A stretch of DNA of 64,000 nt from Lientehia hominis (GCF_021044755.1 NZ_JAJNOR010000001.1:930001-994000); one strand, 5' to 3'. Positions 34,019 to 42,209 are shown, counted from the stretch's first letter. Numbers and translations: made by a program. Notes: a model not told the origin generated them from the letters alone.

Positions 34019-35191
34019 TCACTTCAGTATCTCGTCAAGAAAGCTCTTCCCCGCGATCGCTCCCTCCAATCCAAAATAGTCCAGGATTGTCTTCCCTATA
34101 TCGGCAAAGCTCTCCCTGGTGCCGATATTCACGCCAGACTTCACTGGTTTCCCCACAGTCACCACCGGTATATATTCCCTGGAATGGTCGGTGGAGGGCG
34201 TAGAAGGATCGCAGCCATGGTCGGCCGTCACCATGAGGATATCTTCCTCTTTAAGGAGGGACAGGAGCTCCGGCAGCCTCGCATCAAAATAGCTCAGAGC
34301 TTCCGCATACCCGTCCACATCATTTCTGTGACCGTACAGCATGTCATAGTCTACCAGATTTGTAAAGCAAAGCCCTTCAAAATCCTGTTTCATATATTCA
34401 ATGGTCTTTTCGATTCCGTCCGCATTATCTACAGTTCGGACAAATTTTCCGATACCCTTACCGGCAAATATATCGTTGATCTTTCCTACGGCCAACACAT
34501 CTTTCCCGTTTTTAAGGAGAACATCCAGCATAGTGTCTCCGGGAGGCGTCAGGGAAAAATCATGTCTTCTTTCTGTTCTCTCAAAGCCTCCCGGCTCCCC
34601 GACAAAGGGTCTGGCAATGACTCTTCCTACCCCATATTTTCCGGTGCAGAGTTCTCTGGCCGTCTCACAGATCCGGTAAAGCTCATCCACCGGCACCACT
34701 TCTTCATGAGCGGCTACCTGAAACACACTGTCCGCAGATGTGTAGACAATCAAATCTCCCGTTTCCATGTGCTTTTCTCCAAAATCCCGTATGGCCTCGG
34801 TGCCGGAATAAGGACGGTTGCAGAGCACTCCCCTTCCTGTGCGTCTCTTAAACTCATCCAGGAGCTCATCAGGAAAGCCTTCCGGAAAGGTGGGCATCGG
34901 CGCTTCTGATATGATTCCTGCAATCTCCCAGTGGCCCGTAGTCGTATCCTTTCCCTTCGAGGCCTCTGCCAGGCGTCCGACCGCCCCGTCAAAAACCCCC
35001 TCGTTTTTATCGTTCCATTCTGCCACCCCGTCAATGTGAAAAAGCCCAAGCCTCCTCATATTCGGCATGGAGAACCGGCGGCTCTTCGCCGCGGCTCTCA
35101 GAGTATTGCTTCCGGTATCTCCATATTCTCCTGCATCAGGCATTTCCCCAACGCCAACACTGTCCAGTACGATCAATATTATTCTTTTCAT
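34019..35191 (-). CDS. deoB: Phosphopentomutase
   Basis: A 390-residue alkaline phosphatase-superfamily enzyme that interconverts ribose (deoxyribose) 1- and 5-phosphate in nucleoside salvage. Signature: LIVLDSVGVGEMPDAGEYGDTGSNTL at the N-terminus with metal-binding Asp, KGKDTTTGHWEIAG with the phospho-accepting Thr, and late TADHGCDPSTPSTDHSRE metal ligands. AGGAG before the ATG at 35191 fixes the start. No nucleoside phosphorylase gene is adjacent. Confidence 0.94.
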   Translation of the reverse strand: MKRIILIVLDSVGVGEMPDAGEYGDTGSNTLRAAAKSRRFSMPNMRRLGLFHIDGVAEWNDKNEGVFDGAVGRLAEASKGKDTTTGHWEIAGIISEAPMPTFPEGFPDELLDEFKRRTGRGVLCNRPYSGTEAIRDFGEKHMETGDLIVYTSADSVFQVAAHEEVVPVDELYRICETARELCTGKYGVGRVIARPFVGEPGGFERTERRHDFSLTPPGDTMLDVLLKNGKDVLAVGKINDIFAGKGIGKFVRTVDNADGIEKTIEYMKQDFEGLCFTNLVDYDMLYGHRNDVDGYAEALSYFDARLPELLSLLKEEDILMVTADHGCDPSTPSTDHSREYIPVVTVGKPVKSGVNIGTRESFADIGKTILDYFGLEGAIAGKSFLDEILK

Positions 35192-35253
35192 ATTCCACTC
35201 TCCTGTATTCCTATTGTATTCCCAAAATTTCTTTTTCATCCGCTGCACAAAGC

Positions 35254-35296
35254 AAAAGGGAGCACCTCTGCAGACCGCAGACGGATACTCCCTTTT
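35254..35296 (-). terminator. Hairpin upstream of deoB
   Basis: Arms AAAAGGGAG / CTCCCTTTT with an inner CTGC-GGTCT-GCAG stem. It lies between the Fur-gene operon and deoB, so it terminates the upstream operon or attenuates deoB. Confidence 0.55.
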
Positions 35297-35423
35297 CAAA
35301 CCATCTATTCCATTCGCGCTGTCCGGCGTCTCCTGCCCATAAAAGCAACGGAGATCATATCCCCATCATACCAGAATGAACCAGAAATTCAAGGCAGATC
35401 CCAACAGCCCTATTCTCTTTTTA

Positions 35424-35549
35424 TCATTTCAGCCTTTTGCTTCTCCCGCTCCCGCCGGAACCACAATATCGGGAGCTCAGGCGCTTTGTATAATTCTTAA
35501 CTCCAAAAATAAAGATAAGCAATAACGACAGATAAATTACTGCTGCCAT
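35424..35549 (-). CDS. Small membrane protein resembling the N-terminus of a membrane HMA-domain protein
   Basis: A 41-residue protein whose ATG has GGAGGGAG upstream. It has one hydrophobic helix (residues 2-17) and then KNYTKRLSSRYCGSGG. That pattern resembles the N-terminal anchor and Cys-Gly-Ser linker of small heavy-metal-associated (HMA) proteins found in Lachnospiraceae, but the metal-binding domain is missing and the usual double Cys is a single one. It may be a truncated relic or a free-standing small protein. It follows the Fur-family gene by 65 bp. Confidence 0.5.
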   Translation of the reverse strand: MAAVIYLSLLLIFIFGVKNYTKRLSSRYCGSGGSGRSKRLK

Positions 35550-35614
35550 TTTCTCCCTCCTTTGATATTTATATTTCTCCGCGGAAGACTCTCCGGCCGC
35601 GAGCTGCCTTTTCA

Positions 35615-36022
35615 TCAGCTGTCCACCAATATCACCGCGCGGAAATCCTTCCCTCTGAGATATCCTCTTTGCTGCAGAAATCCTTTGATCTGTTCATAAA
35701 GCTCTGCATCATCCCTTTCTTCTGCCTGGGCACCTCCTGAATAAGCAATCCTGCATTTCATATCACAGTCAAAATCCCAGCCTGCTGTCTGAGTCGACAT
35801 GCTGCACTCCTTCTTCAGTATTCCCATATCCTGCAGCACGTTTATCGTGCGATAGACCGTCGCCATCCCAATAGATGGATCCTGCTTCAGCGCTTCATAA
35901 TAAATCTCCTTACTGCAGTGGTATTCATTTTTTAAAATGATCTCTATCAATATCCTTCTCTGCTCCGTAATACGACAGCCTCTGCTCCGCATTTCCCGAA
36001 TGATCCGTTCTTTATTCCACAT
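35615..36022 (-). CDS. Fur/PerR-family metal-dependent repressor
   Basis: A 135-residue winged-helix regulator: RGCRITEQRRILIEIIL, the HTH region CSKEIYYEALKQDPSIGMATVYRTI, NVLQDMGIL. The structural-zinc motifs are atypical: a single CDMKC pair and no C-terminal CxxC, so it diverges from classic Fur. The start is the ATG at 36022 with GAGGAGG upstream. It overlaps nothing but lies 11 bp from the FeoB-associated gene, so the two are probably co-transcribed under the dyad at 36249-36270. Confidence 0.83.
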   Translation of the reverse strand: MWNKERIIREMRSRGCRITEQRRILIEIILKNEYHCSKEIYYEALKQDPSIGMATVYRTINVLQDMGILKKECSMSTQTAGWDFDCDMKCRIAYSGGAQAEERDDAELYEQIKGFLQQRGYLRGKDFRAVILVDS

Positions 36023-36033
36023 CGGCGTCCTCC

Positions 36034-36216
36034 TCACGGTCTGTCGCTGTGGCAGGCCCCAGGCTCATGGCAGCTGCCACAGCAGCCGCTGCATCCGCCG
36101 CAGGATTTCCCCTGCTTCTTACCTCTTCGAATGCTTCTCACCGCCAGGGCTGCAAGCCCCACGACCACCAAAGCGATCAGAATGGTTGCCAGGTTCTCAT
36201 ATAAAAATGCTAACAT
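36034..36216 (-). CDS. FeoB-associated Cys-rich membrane protein
   Basis: A 60-residue protein: N-terminal transmembrane helix (about residues 5-23), a basic stretch RSIRRGKKQGK, and a Cys-rich tail SCGGCSGCCGSCHEPGACH. This is the PF12669-type protein usually encoded after feoB, which takes up ferrous iron. No feoA or feoB lies beside it here; the upstream gap holds a repeat element instead. GAGGTG precedes the ATG at 36216. Confidence 0.82.
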   Translation of the reverse strand: MLAFLYENLATILIALVVVGLAALAVRSIRRGKKQGKSCGGCSGCCGSCHEPGACHSDRP

Positions 36217-36248
36217 GATCAAACACCTCTTTCCAGATTCCTGAATCC

Positions 36249-36270
36249 ATAGTTAGAAACAACTAACTAT
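36249..36270 (-). promoter_or_regulatory. DtxR-type operator dyad upstream of the FeoB-associated gene
   Basis: ATAGTTAG-AAACAA-CTAACTAT, a perfect dyad with 8-bp arms, 33 bp upstream of the ATG. It shares its AGTTAG-N6-CTAACT core with the site at 37209-37226. The form resembles iron- or manganese-responsive DtxR/IdeR family operators. Confidence 0.6.
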
Positions 36271-36328
36271 AAGTAGATTAGCATCCATGACCTGATTTGT
36301 CAATATCACTTTGATATTTTTACTGGTA

Positions 36329-36828
36329 TGATACTAAATACTTTTTGGAATCATTCTATTAGTCCTAGTCAGGAAATCGGCAGAAGTTCCGAGCCGTCAC
36401 GATTTCGGTTCGCTGGCGATGCAGGTGCCGCTTTATCCCCGCTCCGGCAGTACCGCTCACATGTCGACAGGAAATCTTTGTGATTTCCCGTCTCCTGTTC
36501 GCTCAAAAACGGAATCGGATTTTCCGTTTTTGCCTCCCTCCGCCTGGGGAACACCGGCCGCTGCCCTGCGGCGCTCACCTTTAGGCCGGCTCGGAATCGT
36601 TCTGCCGGTTTTCTTTCTGCCGCACCGTTATGAATGTTTTCCATTTTCCTGATTCCAGAAAAGGATTGGATATCCCCAGGGCCCGCACGCCTTACGGCGG
36701 CGGGCCTCCGTGGCCGCTCCAATGGCTTTCACAACAAACAAAAGCTTATTTCGGTGCGGGAAGAGGACTTACTCCTGTCACCTCTGACTCTAAAAATGAA
36801 TTTGTTTGAAAGATATTTAAAGGTATGC
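36329..36828 (+). repeat. Dispersed structured repeat, copy B
   Basis: It starts at GATACTAAATACTTTTTGG and ends at TTTAAAGGTATGC. About 250 bp (36385-36635) align without gaps to copy C, as do the later GGCCCGC..GCGGGCC hairpin, CAATGGCTTTCA, TTATTTCGGTGCGG and the terminal TTTGTTTGAAAGAT segment. Roughly 250 bp present in copy C is absent before the last 30 bp. Hairpins include CAAAAACGG / CCGTTTTTG, which is CAGAAACGG / CCGTTTCTG in copy C (a compensatory change). Its 3' end supplies the stop codon of the convergent DUF2325 gene. Confidence 0.8.
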
Positions 36829-37110
36829 TTCCGCACATCTTCTCTCCAGTATCTCGCAAAGTGCGGTCCCGCTGCTGGTATGACAGCGAATGATCTCTAT
36901 GTTAGCCCGCTTTGCTTCATCCACCGCGCATTTGATCATTTTATGGGAGACCGTATTGGTAAAAAGCACCAGGAGGTCCGGACGTCCTATCTGTTTGTTC
37001 ATTCCGGCTGCCATCTGAGTGAAGACTTTCGCTTTACAGTTATAGTTCTTGCAGATTTTTTTATATTGACAGACCATACGGTCATGTCCTCCTACGATCA
37101 CAATGCTCAT
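36817..37110 (-). CDS. DUF2325 family protein
   Basis: A 97-residue cytosolic protein: MSIVIVGGHDRMVCQYKKIC, KAKVFTQMAAGMNKQIGRPDLLVLFTNTVSHKM and CHTSSGTALCEILE. DUF2325 proteins are small Rossmann-like proteins of unknown role, often near metal or redox genes. GGAGGG precedes the ATG. A DtxR-type dyad lies about 100 bp upstream, so it may belong to a metal regulon. Its last codons and stop lie within the end of repeat copy B. Confidence 0.82.
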   Translation of the reverse strand: MSIVIVGGHDRMVCQYKKICKNYNCKAKVFTQMAAGMNKQIGRPDLLVLFTNTVSHKMIKCAVDEAKRANIEIIRCHTSSGTALCEILERRCAEAYL

Positions 37111-37208
37111 TTTTTCCCTCCTTGAAGCAATCTGCGATACACGCTTTAAACAGATTCGATGTACAAAGGGCTGCTTTTCAACTGAAAATTTTAACTGATG
37201 CCCCTTTT

Positions 37209-37226
37209 AGTTAGATATAACTAACT
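37209..37226 (-). promoter_or_regulatory. DtxR-type operator dyad upstream of the DUF2325 gene
   Basis: AGTTAG-ATATAA-CTAACT, an 18-bp perfect dyad with the same arms and spacing as 36251-36268. It lies between the ZIP transporter stop and the DUF2325 start. Confidence 0.6.
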
Positions 37227-37326
37227 CAATTCCATGATACACGATTATCCATTATTTGTACAGGGGAGTAACTGAGAAAGATTCTCAGCTGCTCCCCTGT
37301 CCGTTCCTTTTCTTGTTTTAAACCTT

Positions 37327-38106
37327 CTATCCCAGAGCCACGTCCAGAATCATCATGAGTACAAAACCAATCGCAAATCCCATTGTCCCCAGATTCGAAT
37401 GTTCTCCCTCCGAGGCCTCCGGAATCAGTTCTTCCACCACCACATAGATCATAGCTCCCGCAGCAAACGCCAGCAGATAAGGAAGAATCGGCACAAAATA
37501 CTGAGCCAGCAAGATCATAGCCGCCGCTCCCAGCGGTTCTACCACTCCAGAGAGGCTTCCCATGAGGAACGCCCGCCAACGGCTGACGCCGCCTTCGCTT
37601 TTCAGAGGCATGGAGATGATAGCTCCTTCCGGAAAGTTCTGAATCGCCATCCCCAGAGCCAGAGCCACAGCGCCGGTCATGGTGATGCCGCTCTCTCCTG
37701 ACAAAAGCCCCGCGAATACCACACCTACAGCCATTCCTTCCGGGATATTGTGAAGTGTCACTGCCAGAATCAGCATCGTGCTCTTTCTGCAGTTGCTGGC
37801 CGGTCCCTCAGGCTTACTGCATTCCAGATGCTGATGCGGTACCCGCTTGTCAAGAAGCAGCAGAAACGCCATGCCAATGAGCATGCCCACAGCCGCCGGC
37901 ACAAAGGAGAACTTTCCCATATTATCCGAAAGCTCTATGGCGGGAATCAGCAATGACCATACGGAAGCCGCAACCATCACACCGGAAGCGAATCCCAACA
38001 GAACTTTCTGTATTCCCGGCCGGATCTTATCCTTCAGGAAAAATACGCAGGCAGATCCCAGCGTCGTCCCTATGAACGGTATCATGATCCCAATCAATAT
38101 ATCCAT
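37327..38106 (-). CDS. ZIP family divalent metal transporter
   Basis: A 259-residue polytopic membrane protein with the two ZIP signature helices, TLHNIPEGMAVG and IQNFPEGAIIS, whose His, Asn and Glu residues line the metal path. A short hydrophilic loop carries HQHLECSKPEG. It imports Zn(II), Fe(II) or related ions. The start at 38106 has AAAGGG upstream. It follows greA by 31 bp in the same direction. Confidence 0.88.
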   Translation of the reverse strand: MDILIGIMIPFIGTTLGSACVFFLKDKIRPGIQKVLLGFASGVMVAASVWSLLIPAIELSDNMGKFSFVPAAVGMLIGMAFLLLLDKRVPHQHLECSKPEGPASNCRKSTMLILAVTLHNIPEGMAVGVVFAGLLSGESGITMTGAVALALGMAIQNFPEGAIISMPLKSEGGVSRWRAFLMGSLSGVVEPLGAAAMILLAQYFVPILPYLLAFAAGAMIYVVVEELIPEASEGEHSNLGTMGFAIGFVLMMILDVALG

Positions 38107-38137
38107 ATGTCTATGCCCTTTCTTTTCTGTTCCTTCA

Positions 38138-38641
38138 TCAGAAGCTCCGCAGCTTATCCGTTCCGTCGTCCACCGTGTTCTCAATGGAGCGGATCACTAC
38201 GTCATAGCCATAGCTGTCATTGACTCTGACATGTACGGTATCTCCGACTCTGCGGCCGAAGATGGCCCTTCCGATGGGAGACTCTGTGCTGATGTAATGC
38301 TTCAGGGAATTCCCCCGCACAGAAGTGACCAGCTTATAAGTCTCTTCCATGTCATCTTCTTCAAAATAAAGCCTGACCGTGTTGTTCAGCCCCACTTCAT
38401 CATCCCTTGAATCCTCCGGCACCACCTCTGATGTTTTGAGCATCCTCTCCAGATAACGGATACGGCTCTCATTTTGATTCTTATCCTTTTTAGCCGCATG
38501 ATATTCAAAATTTTCACTCAGGTCTCCGTGAGCCCGCGCTTCCTTCACCGCTTCCAGTGCCTGTTTCCTCACTACCAGCTTCCGGTACTCAATCTCTTCC
38601 TCAATCCGTTTCACATCTTTACTCGTCAACTGATTCCGCAT
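38138..38641 (-). CDS. greA: GreA/GreB-family transcription elongation factor
   Basis: A 167-residue protein that stimulates RNA cleavage in backtracked RNA polymerase. N-terminal coiled coil with the acidic tip pattern ARAHGDLSENFEYHAAK (about residues 35-51; Asp and Glu at the tip) and C-terminal FKBP-like domain (SPIGRAIFGRRVGDTVHV). Slightly longer than E. coli GreA. It may be a second Gre paralogue; the window cannot tell. GGATGG precedes the ATG. Confidence 0.88.
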   Translation of the reverse strand: MRNQLTSKDVKRIEEEIEYRKLVVRKQALEAVKEARAHGDLSENFEYHAAKKDKNQNESRIRYLERMLKTSEVVPEDSRDDEVGLNNTVRLYFEEDDMEETYKLVTSVRGNSLKHYISTESPIGRAIFGRRVGDTVHVRVNDSYGYDVVIRSIENTVDDGTDKLRSF

Positions 38642-38662
38642 TTTCTGACCATCCTTTTCCGC

Positions 38663-39691
38663 CTATCTCCCCGGATTCCATATCATGTCCCTGGTGATAT
38701 CCGCCAGAGAAGAAGCGCCGCACATAGACATGGTATCCGCCAATTCTGAACCAATCTTTTCCACATAGGCCCCCACGCCTTCCGCACCACCGCCGTAGAC
38801 TGCCGTCACGAACGGTCTTGCGATAATGACCGCATCGGCTCCCAGGGCCAAAGCCTTGAACACATCTGTTCCAGAACGGATTCCCCCATCCACAAAAATC
38901 TTCATGGAGCCGTCCACAGCTTTGACAATCTCTTCCAAAACCTCCGCCGTGGAAGGACACTGGTCCAGCACACGTCCTCCGTGATTGGAAACCACAATAC
39001 CTGCTGCCCCGGCTTCCTTCGCCTTCAGAGCGCCTTTTACAGTCATGATACCTTTTACGACAAAAGGCACCCCTTTACAGAAGCCTACGATATTCTTAAG
39101 CTCTTCTACGGATTTCCTTCCGGCAGGAGGAGTCATGTTTTTCAGAAAAGGAAGTCCCGCCGCATCCACATCCATGGCCACGGCAAAGGCCCCGGAAGCC
39201 GTCACCGCATCCATTTTTTCCAATACCGTTTCCAGATTCCAGGGCTTCACCGTGGGAACGCCTGCACCTCCTGCCCGGCTTATGGCCGCAGTGGCTCCCC
39301 TCATCACAGCCGGATTCGTCCCGTCTCCGGTAAATGCGGCAATCCCGGCAGCGGCACAGGCCGATACCAAAACCTCGTTATAGCTTTCATCATTGTATGC
39401 TTCTCCGTAGTGAAGATTCACGGCGCCGACCGGTCCCGCAAAAAATGGAAACCGGAAACGTTTCCCGAAAAGCTCCAGCCCGGTGTCCACCGGATCATTG
39501 GGACAGAGCGTATCCATATTCACACGAATTTCCTGCCATTTATCATAATTTCGGATTGCCGTATCTCCGGCGCCCTTTGCTCCGGGACCGGGCATCTGGT
39601 TCCTGCATGCCCTTCCGTTGCATACGGGACATGCCTTACAATATTTTCCAATACAGGTACGCGCGTTTTCCAACATTTCCTGATATGTCAT
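38663..39691 (-). CDS. FMN-dependent alpha-hydroxy-acid oxidising protein with N-terminal Cys cluster
   Basis: A 342-residue TIM-barrel flavoprotein. The active-site His/Arg lie in VVSNHGGRVLDQ, the FMN phosphate site in FVDGGIRSGTDVFKAL and ADAVIIARP. Relatives oxidise L-lactate or other 2-hydroxy acids. Unlike lactate oxidase, the N-terminus has Cys 13, 18, 21, 24 and 29 (CIGKYCKACPVCNGRAC), a possible iron-sulfur or zinc site. This fits an electron-transferring dehydrogenase in an anaerobe better than an O2-using oxidase; that is inference. AGGAGG precedes the ATG; the gap to greA is 21 bp. Confidence 0.82.
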   Translation of the reverse strand: MTYQEMLENARTCIGKYCKACPVCNGRACRNQMPGPGAKGAGDTAIRNYDKWQEIRVNMDTLCPNDPVDTGLELFGKRFRFPFFAGPVGAVNLHYGEAYNDESYNEVLVSACAAAGIAAFTGDGTNPAVMRGATAAISRAGGAGVPTVKPWNLETVLEKMDAVTASGAFAVAMDVDAAGLPFLKNMTPPAGRKSVEELKNIVGFCKGVPFVVKGIMTVKGALKAKEAGAAGIVVSNHGGRVLDQCPSTAEVLEEIVKAVDGSMKIFVDGGIRSGTDVFKALALGADAVIIARPFVTAVYGGGAEGVGAYVEKIGSELADTMSMCGASSLADITRDMIWNPGR

Positions 39692-39769
39692 ATTCTCCTC
39701 CTGAATTCACCTGGGATTCCCCACCACGATTTTTCTTTATTGTATCTCTTTTTCCCTGTCCAGTCAAAG

Positions 39770-39795
39770 CAAAAACCGGCTTTTCAAAAGCCGGT
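39770..39795 (-). terminator. Intrinsic terminator of the flavin reductase-rubredoxin gene
   Basis: ACCGGCTTTT / AAAAGCCGGT followed by TTTTTG on the minus strand, 50 bp after the stop at 39845. Confidence 0.85.
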
Positions 39796-39844
39796 CCGTT
39801 TGAAGACTATAATCCGCCTGATATACGGCGAAATACTCTTTCCG

Positions 39845-40450
39845 TCACTCTATTTTTTCAAAATCCGCGGCACCATGCTTGCAAATTGGACAGACGAAAT
39901 CCTCCGGGAGCGGCTCGCCTTCATATATATATCCGCAGATCCGGCACCGATAACCGGTCTTCTTCGACTTTTCCGGCTTAGGTTTTATATTGCTCTGATA
40001 GAAGCCATAGGTCAGAGAAGGCACTTCGCTGAATACCTCTGCATCGGTCACATCCGCGAGAAACATGGTGTGTGTACCCAGATCAATGGAATCCATCACT
40101 TTGGCCGATATGTAAGCATTGGTATATTTCGCGACAGCATACAGTCCATTCTCCGTTCTCATGGCCCCTTCCCACTCCTCGAGCTTCTCCGTATCCCGTC
40201 CGCTCTGGAAACCGAAATGCTTGATCACAGAGAACGGGACCTCCTCTGTCAGCAAGGACACATTAAAGAGTCCCGTCGCCATTATCATATCATGGGTCTT
40301 ATTTTGCTTATTGACCGTGATGGAGACGCGGTTTGGAGATGTAGTGACCTGGATAGCCGTATTGATGATGCATCCATTGTCCTTCTCCCCCTCTTTTGCC
40401 GTCAGAATATAAAGGCCGTAGCTGATCTTATACATTGCTTTATGATTCAT
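39845..40450 (-). CDS. Flavin reductase-like protein fused to rubredoxin (high molecular weight rubredoxin type)
   Basis: A 201-residue protein. Residues 1-150 form a flavin reductase/FMN-binding split barrel (CIINTAIQVTTSPNRVSITVNKQNKTHDMI, GTHTMFLADV). Residues about 160-200 are a rubredoxin with CRICGYIYEG and CPICKHG. Such proteins transfer electrons from NAD(P)H to flavodiiron proteins that remove O2 or NO. The start at 40450 has GGGGG upstream. Single-gene unit with its own terminator. Confidence 0.9.
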   Translation of the reverse strand: MNHKAMYKISYGLYILTAKEGEKDNGCIINTAIQVTTSPNRVSITVNKQNKTHDMIMATGLFNVSLLTEEVPFSVIKHFGFQSGRDTEKLEEWEGAMRTENGLYAVAKYTNAYISAKVMDSIDLGTHTMFLADVTDAEVFSEVPSLTYGFYQSNIKPKPEKSKKTGYRCRICGYIYEGEPLPEDFVCPICKHGAADFEKIE

Positions 40451-40557
40451 GAAAAACCCCCATTTCCGGAATCCTTCACTTCCAGAAGAATCCATTTTCT
40501 TCTACCATACCGCACAGCCCGGCCTTTGTCAATTTATGAATTTTCTGCCAGAAAGAC

Positions 40558-41301
40558 TCAGCTCATCGCTGCTCCGTCCACGGACAGAATCTCTCCCGAC
40601 ACATATGCCGCCATATCACTTGCCAGGAACAAAAATGCATTCGCCACATCCTCCGGCTCTCCAACCTTTTTGAGAGGGATGGACTCGATCAGAGGTTTTA
40701 ACACCGCATCCGGCACAGCGTCCACCATATCCGTCCTGGTCACCCCGGGAGCTACCGCATTCACGCGGATGCCATCCTTGCCAAGCTCTCTCGCCAGAGA
40801 TTTCGTAAGACCGTTCACGGCAAATTTTGAAGCCGGATAACCACAGCCGGACGCCTGTCCATAGAGGCTTACCATGGAGCTGGTATTCAGGATCACTCCG
40901 CTCTTCTGCTCCCTCATATGAACCGCGGCGGCTTTGGAGCAGTTAAACACCGCTTCCACATTGAGCTCCATGATCTTTTTAAAATCCTTTTCTTTATAAT
41001 CATAAATGCTTCCCATGGCGGAAATACCTGCATTGTTGACCAGAATATCGATCTTTCCAAGCTTTTCTTTTATCTGATTTATGCATTCCTCCACCTCTGC
41101 ATAATTTCCCAGATCGGGCCATACACCGGATACCTCATATCCGCTGTTTTCTGCCTTGAGTTTTTCCAGTGCCTTGTCAACTGTCTCTTTTCTGGAACCG
41201 CACAGGACTACCGCCGCTCCGTTATCCAGAAACTTTTTTACGATCGCATAGCCGATTCCCCTCGTTCCCCCTGTAACAACAGCTACCTTTCCCTTAAGCA
41301 T
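40558..41301 (-). CDS. Short-chain dehydrogenase/reductase, FabG/BaiA-like
   Basis: A 247-residue NAD(P)-dependent oxidoreductase. GGTRGIGYA (cofactor), NNAGIS, catalytic Ser in NTSSMVSLYG, and the YPASK Tyr/Lys pair are intact; GVTRTDM and LSVDGA complete the fold. The sequence around GGTRGIGYAIVKKF, WPDL and GYPASK resembles BaiA-type 3-alpha-hydroxysteroid dehydrogenases as much as FabG, so the substrate is open. AGGAGG precedes the ATG. No fatty-acid genes are adjacent. Confidence 0.85.
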   Translation of the reverse strand: MLKGKVAVVTGGTRGIGYAIVKKFLDNGAAVVLCGSRKETVDKALEKLKAENSGYEVSGVWPDLGNYAEVEECINQIKEKLGKIDILVNNAGISAMGSIYDYKEKDFKKIMELNVEAVFNCSKAAAVHMREQKSGVILNTSSMVSLYGQASGCGYPASKFAVNGLTKSLARELGKDGIRVNAVAPGVTRTDMVDAVPDAVLKPLIESIPLKKVGEPEDVANAFLFLASDMAAYVSGEILSVDGAAMS

Positions 41302-41441
41302 GAATATGCCTCCTTTTCACATATGCGCGATTCAGCGCTTTTGTCTATTTTTTAACGTGTGCAACATATTGATAATACCGAGGATATTCCATTTTGTCAA
41401 TCCTATGCACACATTTTTCTGTGCATATTCCGCTGTTTTCT

Positions 41442-42209
41442 TTAAATCTGTTTCTTCCCGAACACAAAGCAGGAGCCGGCCAAGAAAAGAACAGTCAAAA
41501 CTGCCGTGGTCACGGCAGCCCACGCCAAATCTGCAGTCACGGCAGTCCCCTGAAGCAGGGCCATATTCTGAGAGGCCAGACTCACCGGCAGATACTTTCC
41601 GGCCTTCGGTACTATATTAAGAAGAAACTGAAGGACAACGATTCCCCCAGTAAACAAAAGACTGCCATAAATCGTACGAAACAAAACGCCTCCGAACAGA
41701 GAAGCGGCAATTAGTAAAATACCGAACAGCCACAGACAGAATACGGAAAACAGAAGTGCGGCGCTCCATGCCTCTCCCCTCCAGAAATACCAAGCATAAA
41801 ACCAGGCGGTCAGAAAACACAGCAGGTACGCTCCTGTCCAGGCTGCGGAAGCCGCCGTGAACTTAGCAAAGATCACCGTCTTTCGTGGCATCCCTTTCGC
41901 CAATATGGTAACTAACGTTCCTTTCCCGTACTCAGACGCCATACTGCCGCTGAACAAAATCACCAAAATGATCAGCCCGATTTGTGTGACATTTTTAAAA
42001 AACTGTGCCCAGGCATCCAATGCCGACGGTTCAGCAAGAGCAATTTGCATTCCTTCCGGCATGAACTCTTTCATGAGCTCCGGCAAAAACTTGGCCGCCA
42101 GCGGCGACATGATTCCCAGAAGCAGGAAAACAAGCCCCATCACCAGATATTTATAAGTCCTGAAAAACTCCAGGAACTCTTTTTTTGTAAATGCTCCATA
42201 TTCCCTCAT
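41442..42209 (-). CDS. ABC-2 type transporter permease
   Basis: A 255-residue membrane protein with about six helices and an ABC-2 signature: an N-terminal cytosolic REYGAFTKKEFLEFFRTYK, then SMASEYGKGTLVTILAKGMPR, typical of subtype-2 exporter permeases. Its ATG overlaps the stop of the ATPase gene in ATGA form. With the ATPase it probably forms an antibiotic- or lipid-export complex under control of the XRE regulator. Confidence 0.86.
   Translation of the reverse strand: MREYGAFTKKEFLEFFRTYKYLVMGLVFLLLGIMSPLAAKFLPELMKEFMPEGMQIALAEPSALDAWAQFFKNVTQIGLIILVILFSGSMASEYGKGTLVTILAKGMPRKTVIFAKFTAASAAWTGAYLLCFLTAWFYAWYFWRGEAWSAALLFSVFCLWLFGILLIAASLFGGVLFRTIYGSLLFTGGIVVLQFLLNIVPKAGKYLPVSLASQNMALLQGTAVTADLAWAAVTTAVLTVLFLAGSCFVFGKKQI

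Noticed and set aside
35254..35296. Purine riboswitch upstream of deoB
   Set aside because: The hairpin has none of the conserved purine-aptamer loop sequences; a terminator is the simpler reading.
36369..36722. Minus-strand ORF of 117 codons in repeat copy B, similar to one of 110 codons at 54339-54671 in copy C
   Set aside because: Both arise from the repeat. Base changes between copies alter amino acids freely in this frame and in the opposite one, stems covary instead, and no ribosome site is present. Treated as non-coding.
38981..40840. Plus-strand open frame of 619 codons
   Set aside because: It lies antisense to the hydroxy-acid oxidase, the rubredoxin gene and part of the dehydrogenase gene, all of which have clear motifs and ribosome sites. 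Long antisense frames are expected at this GC content.
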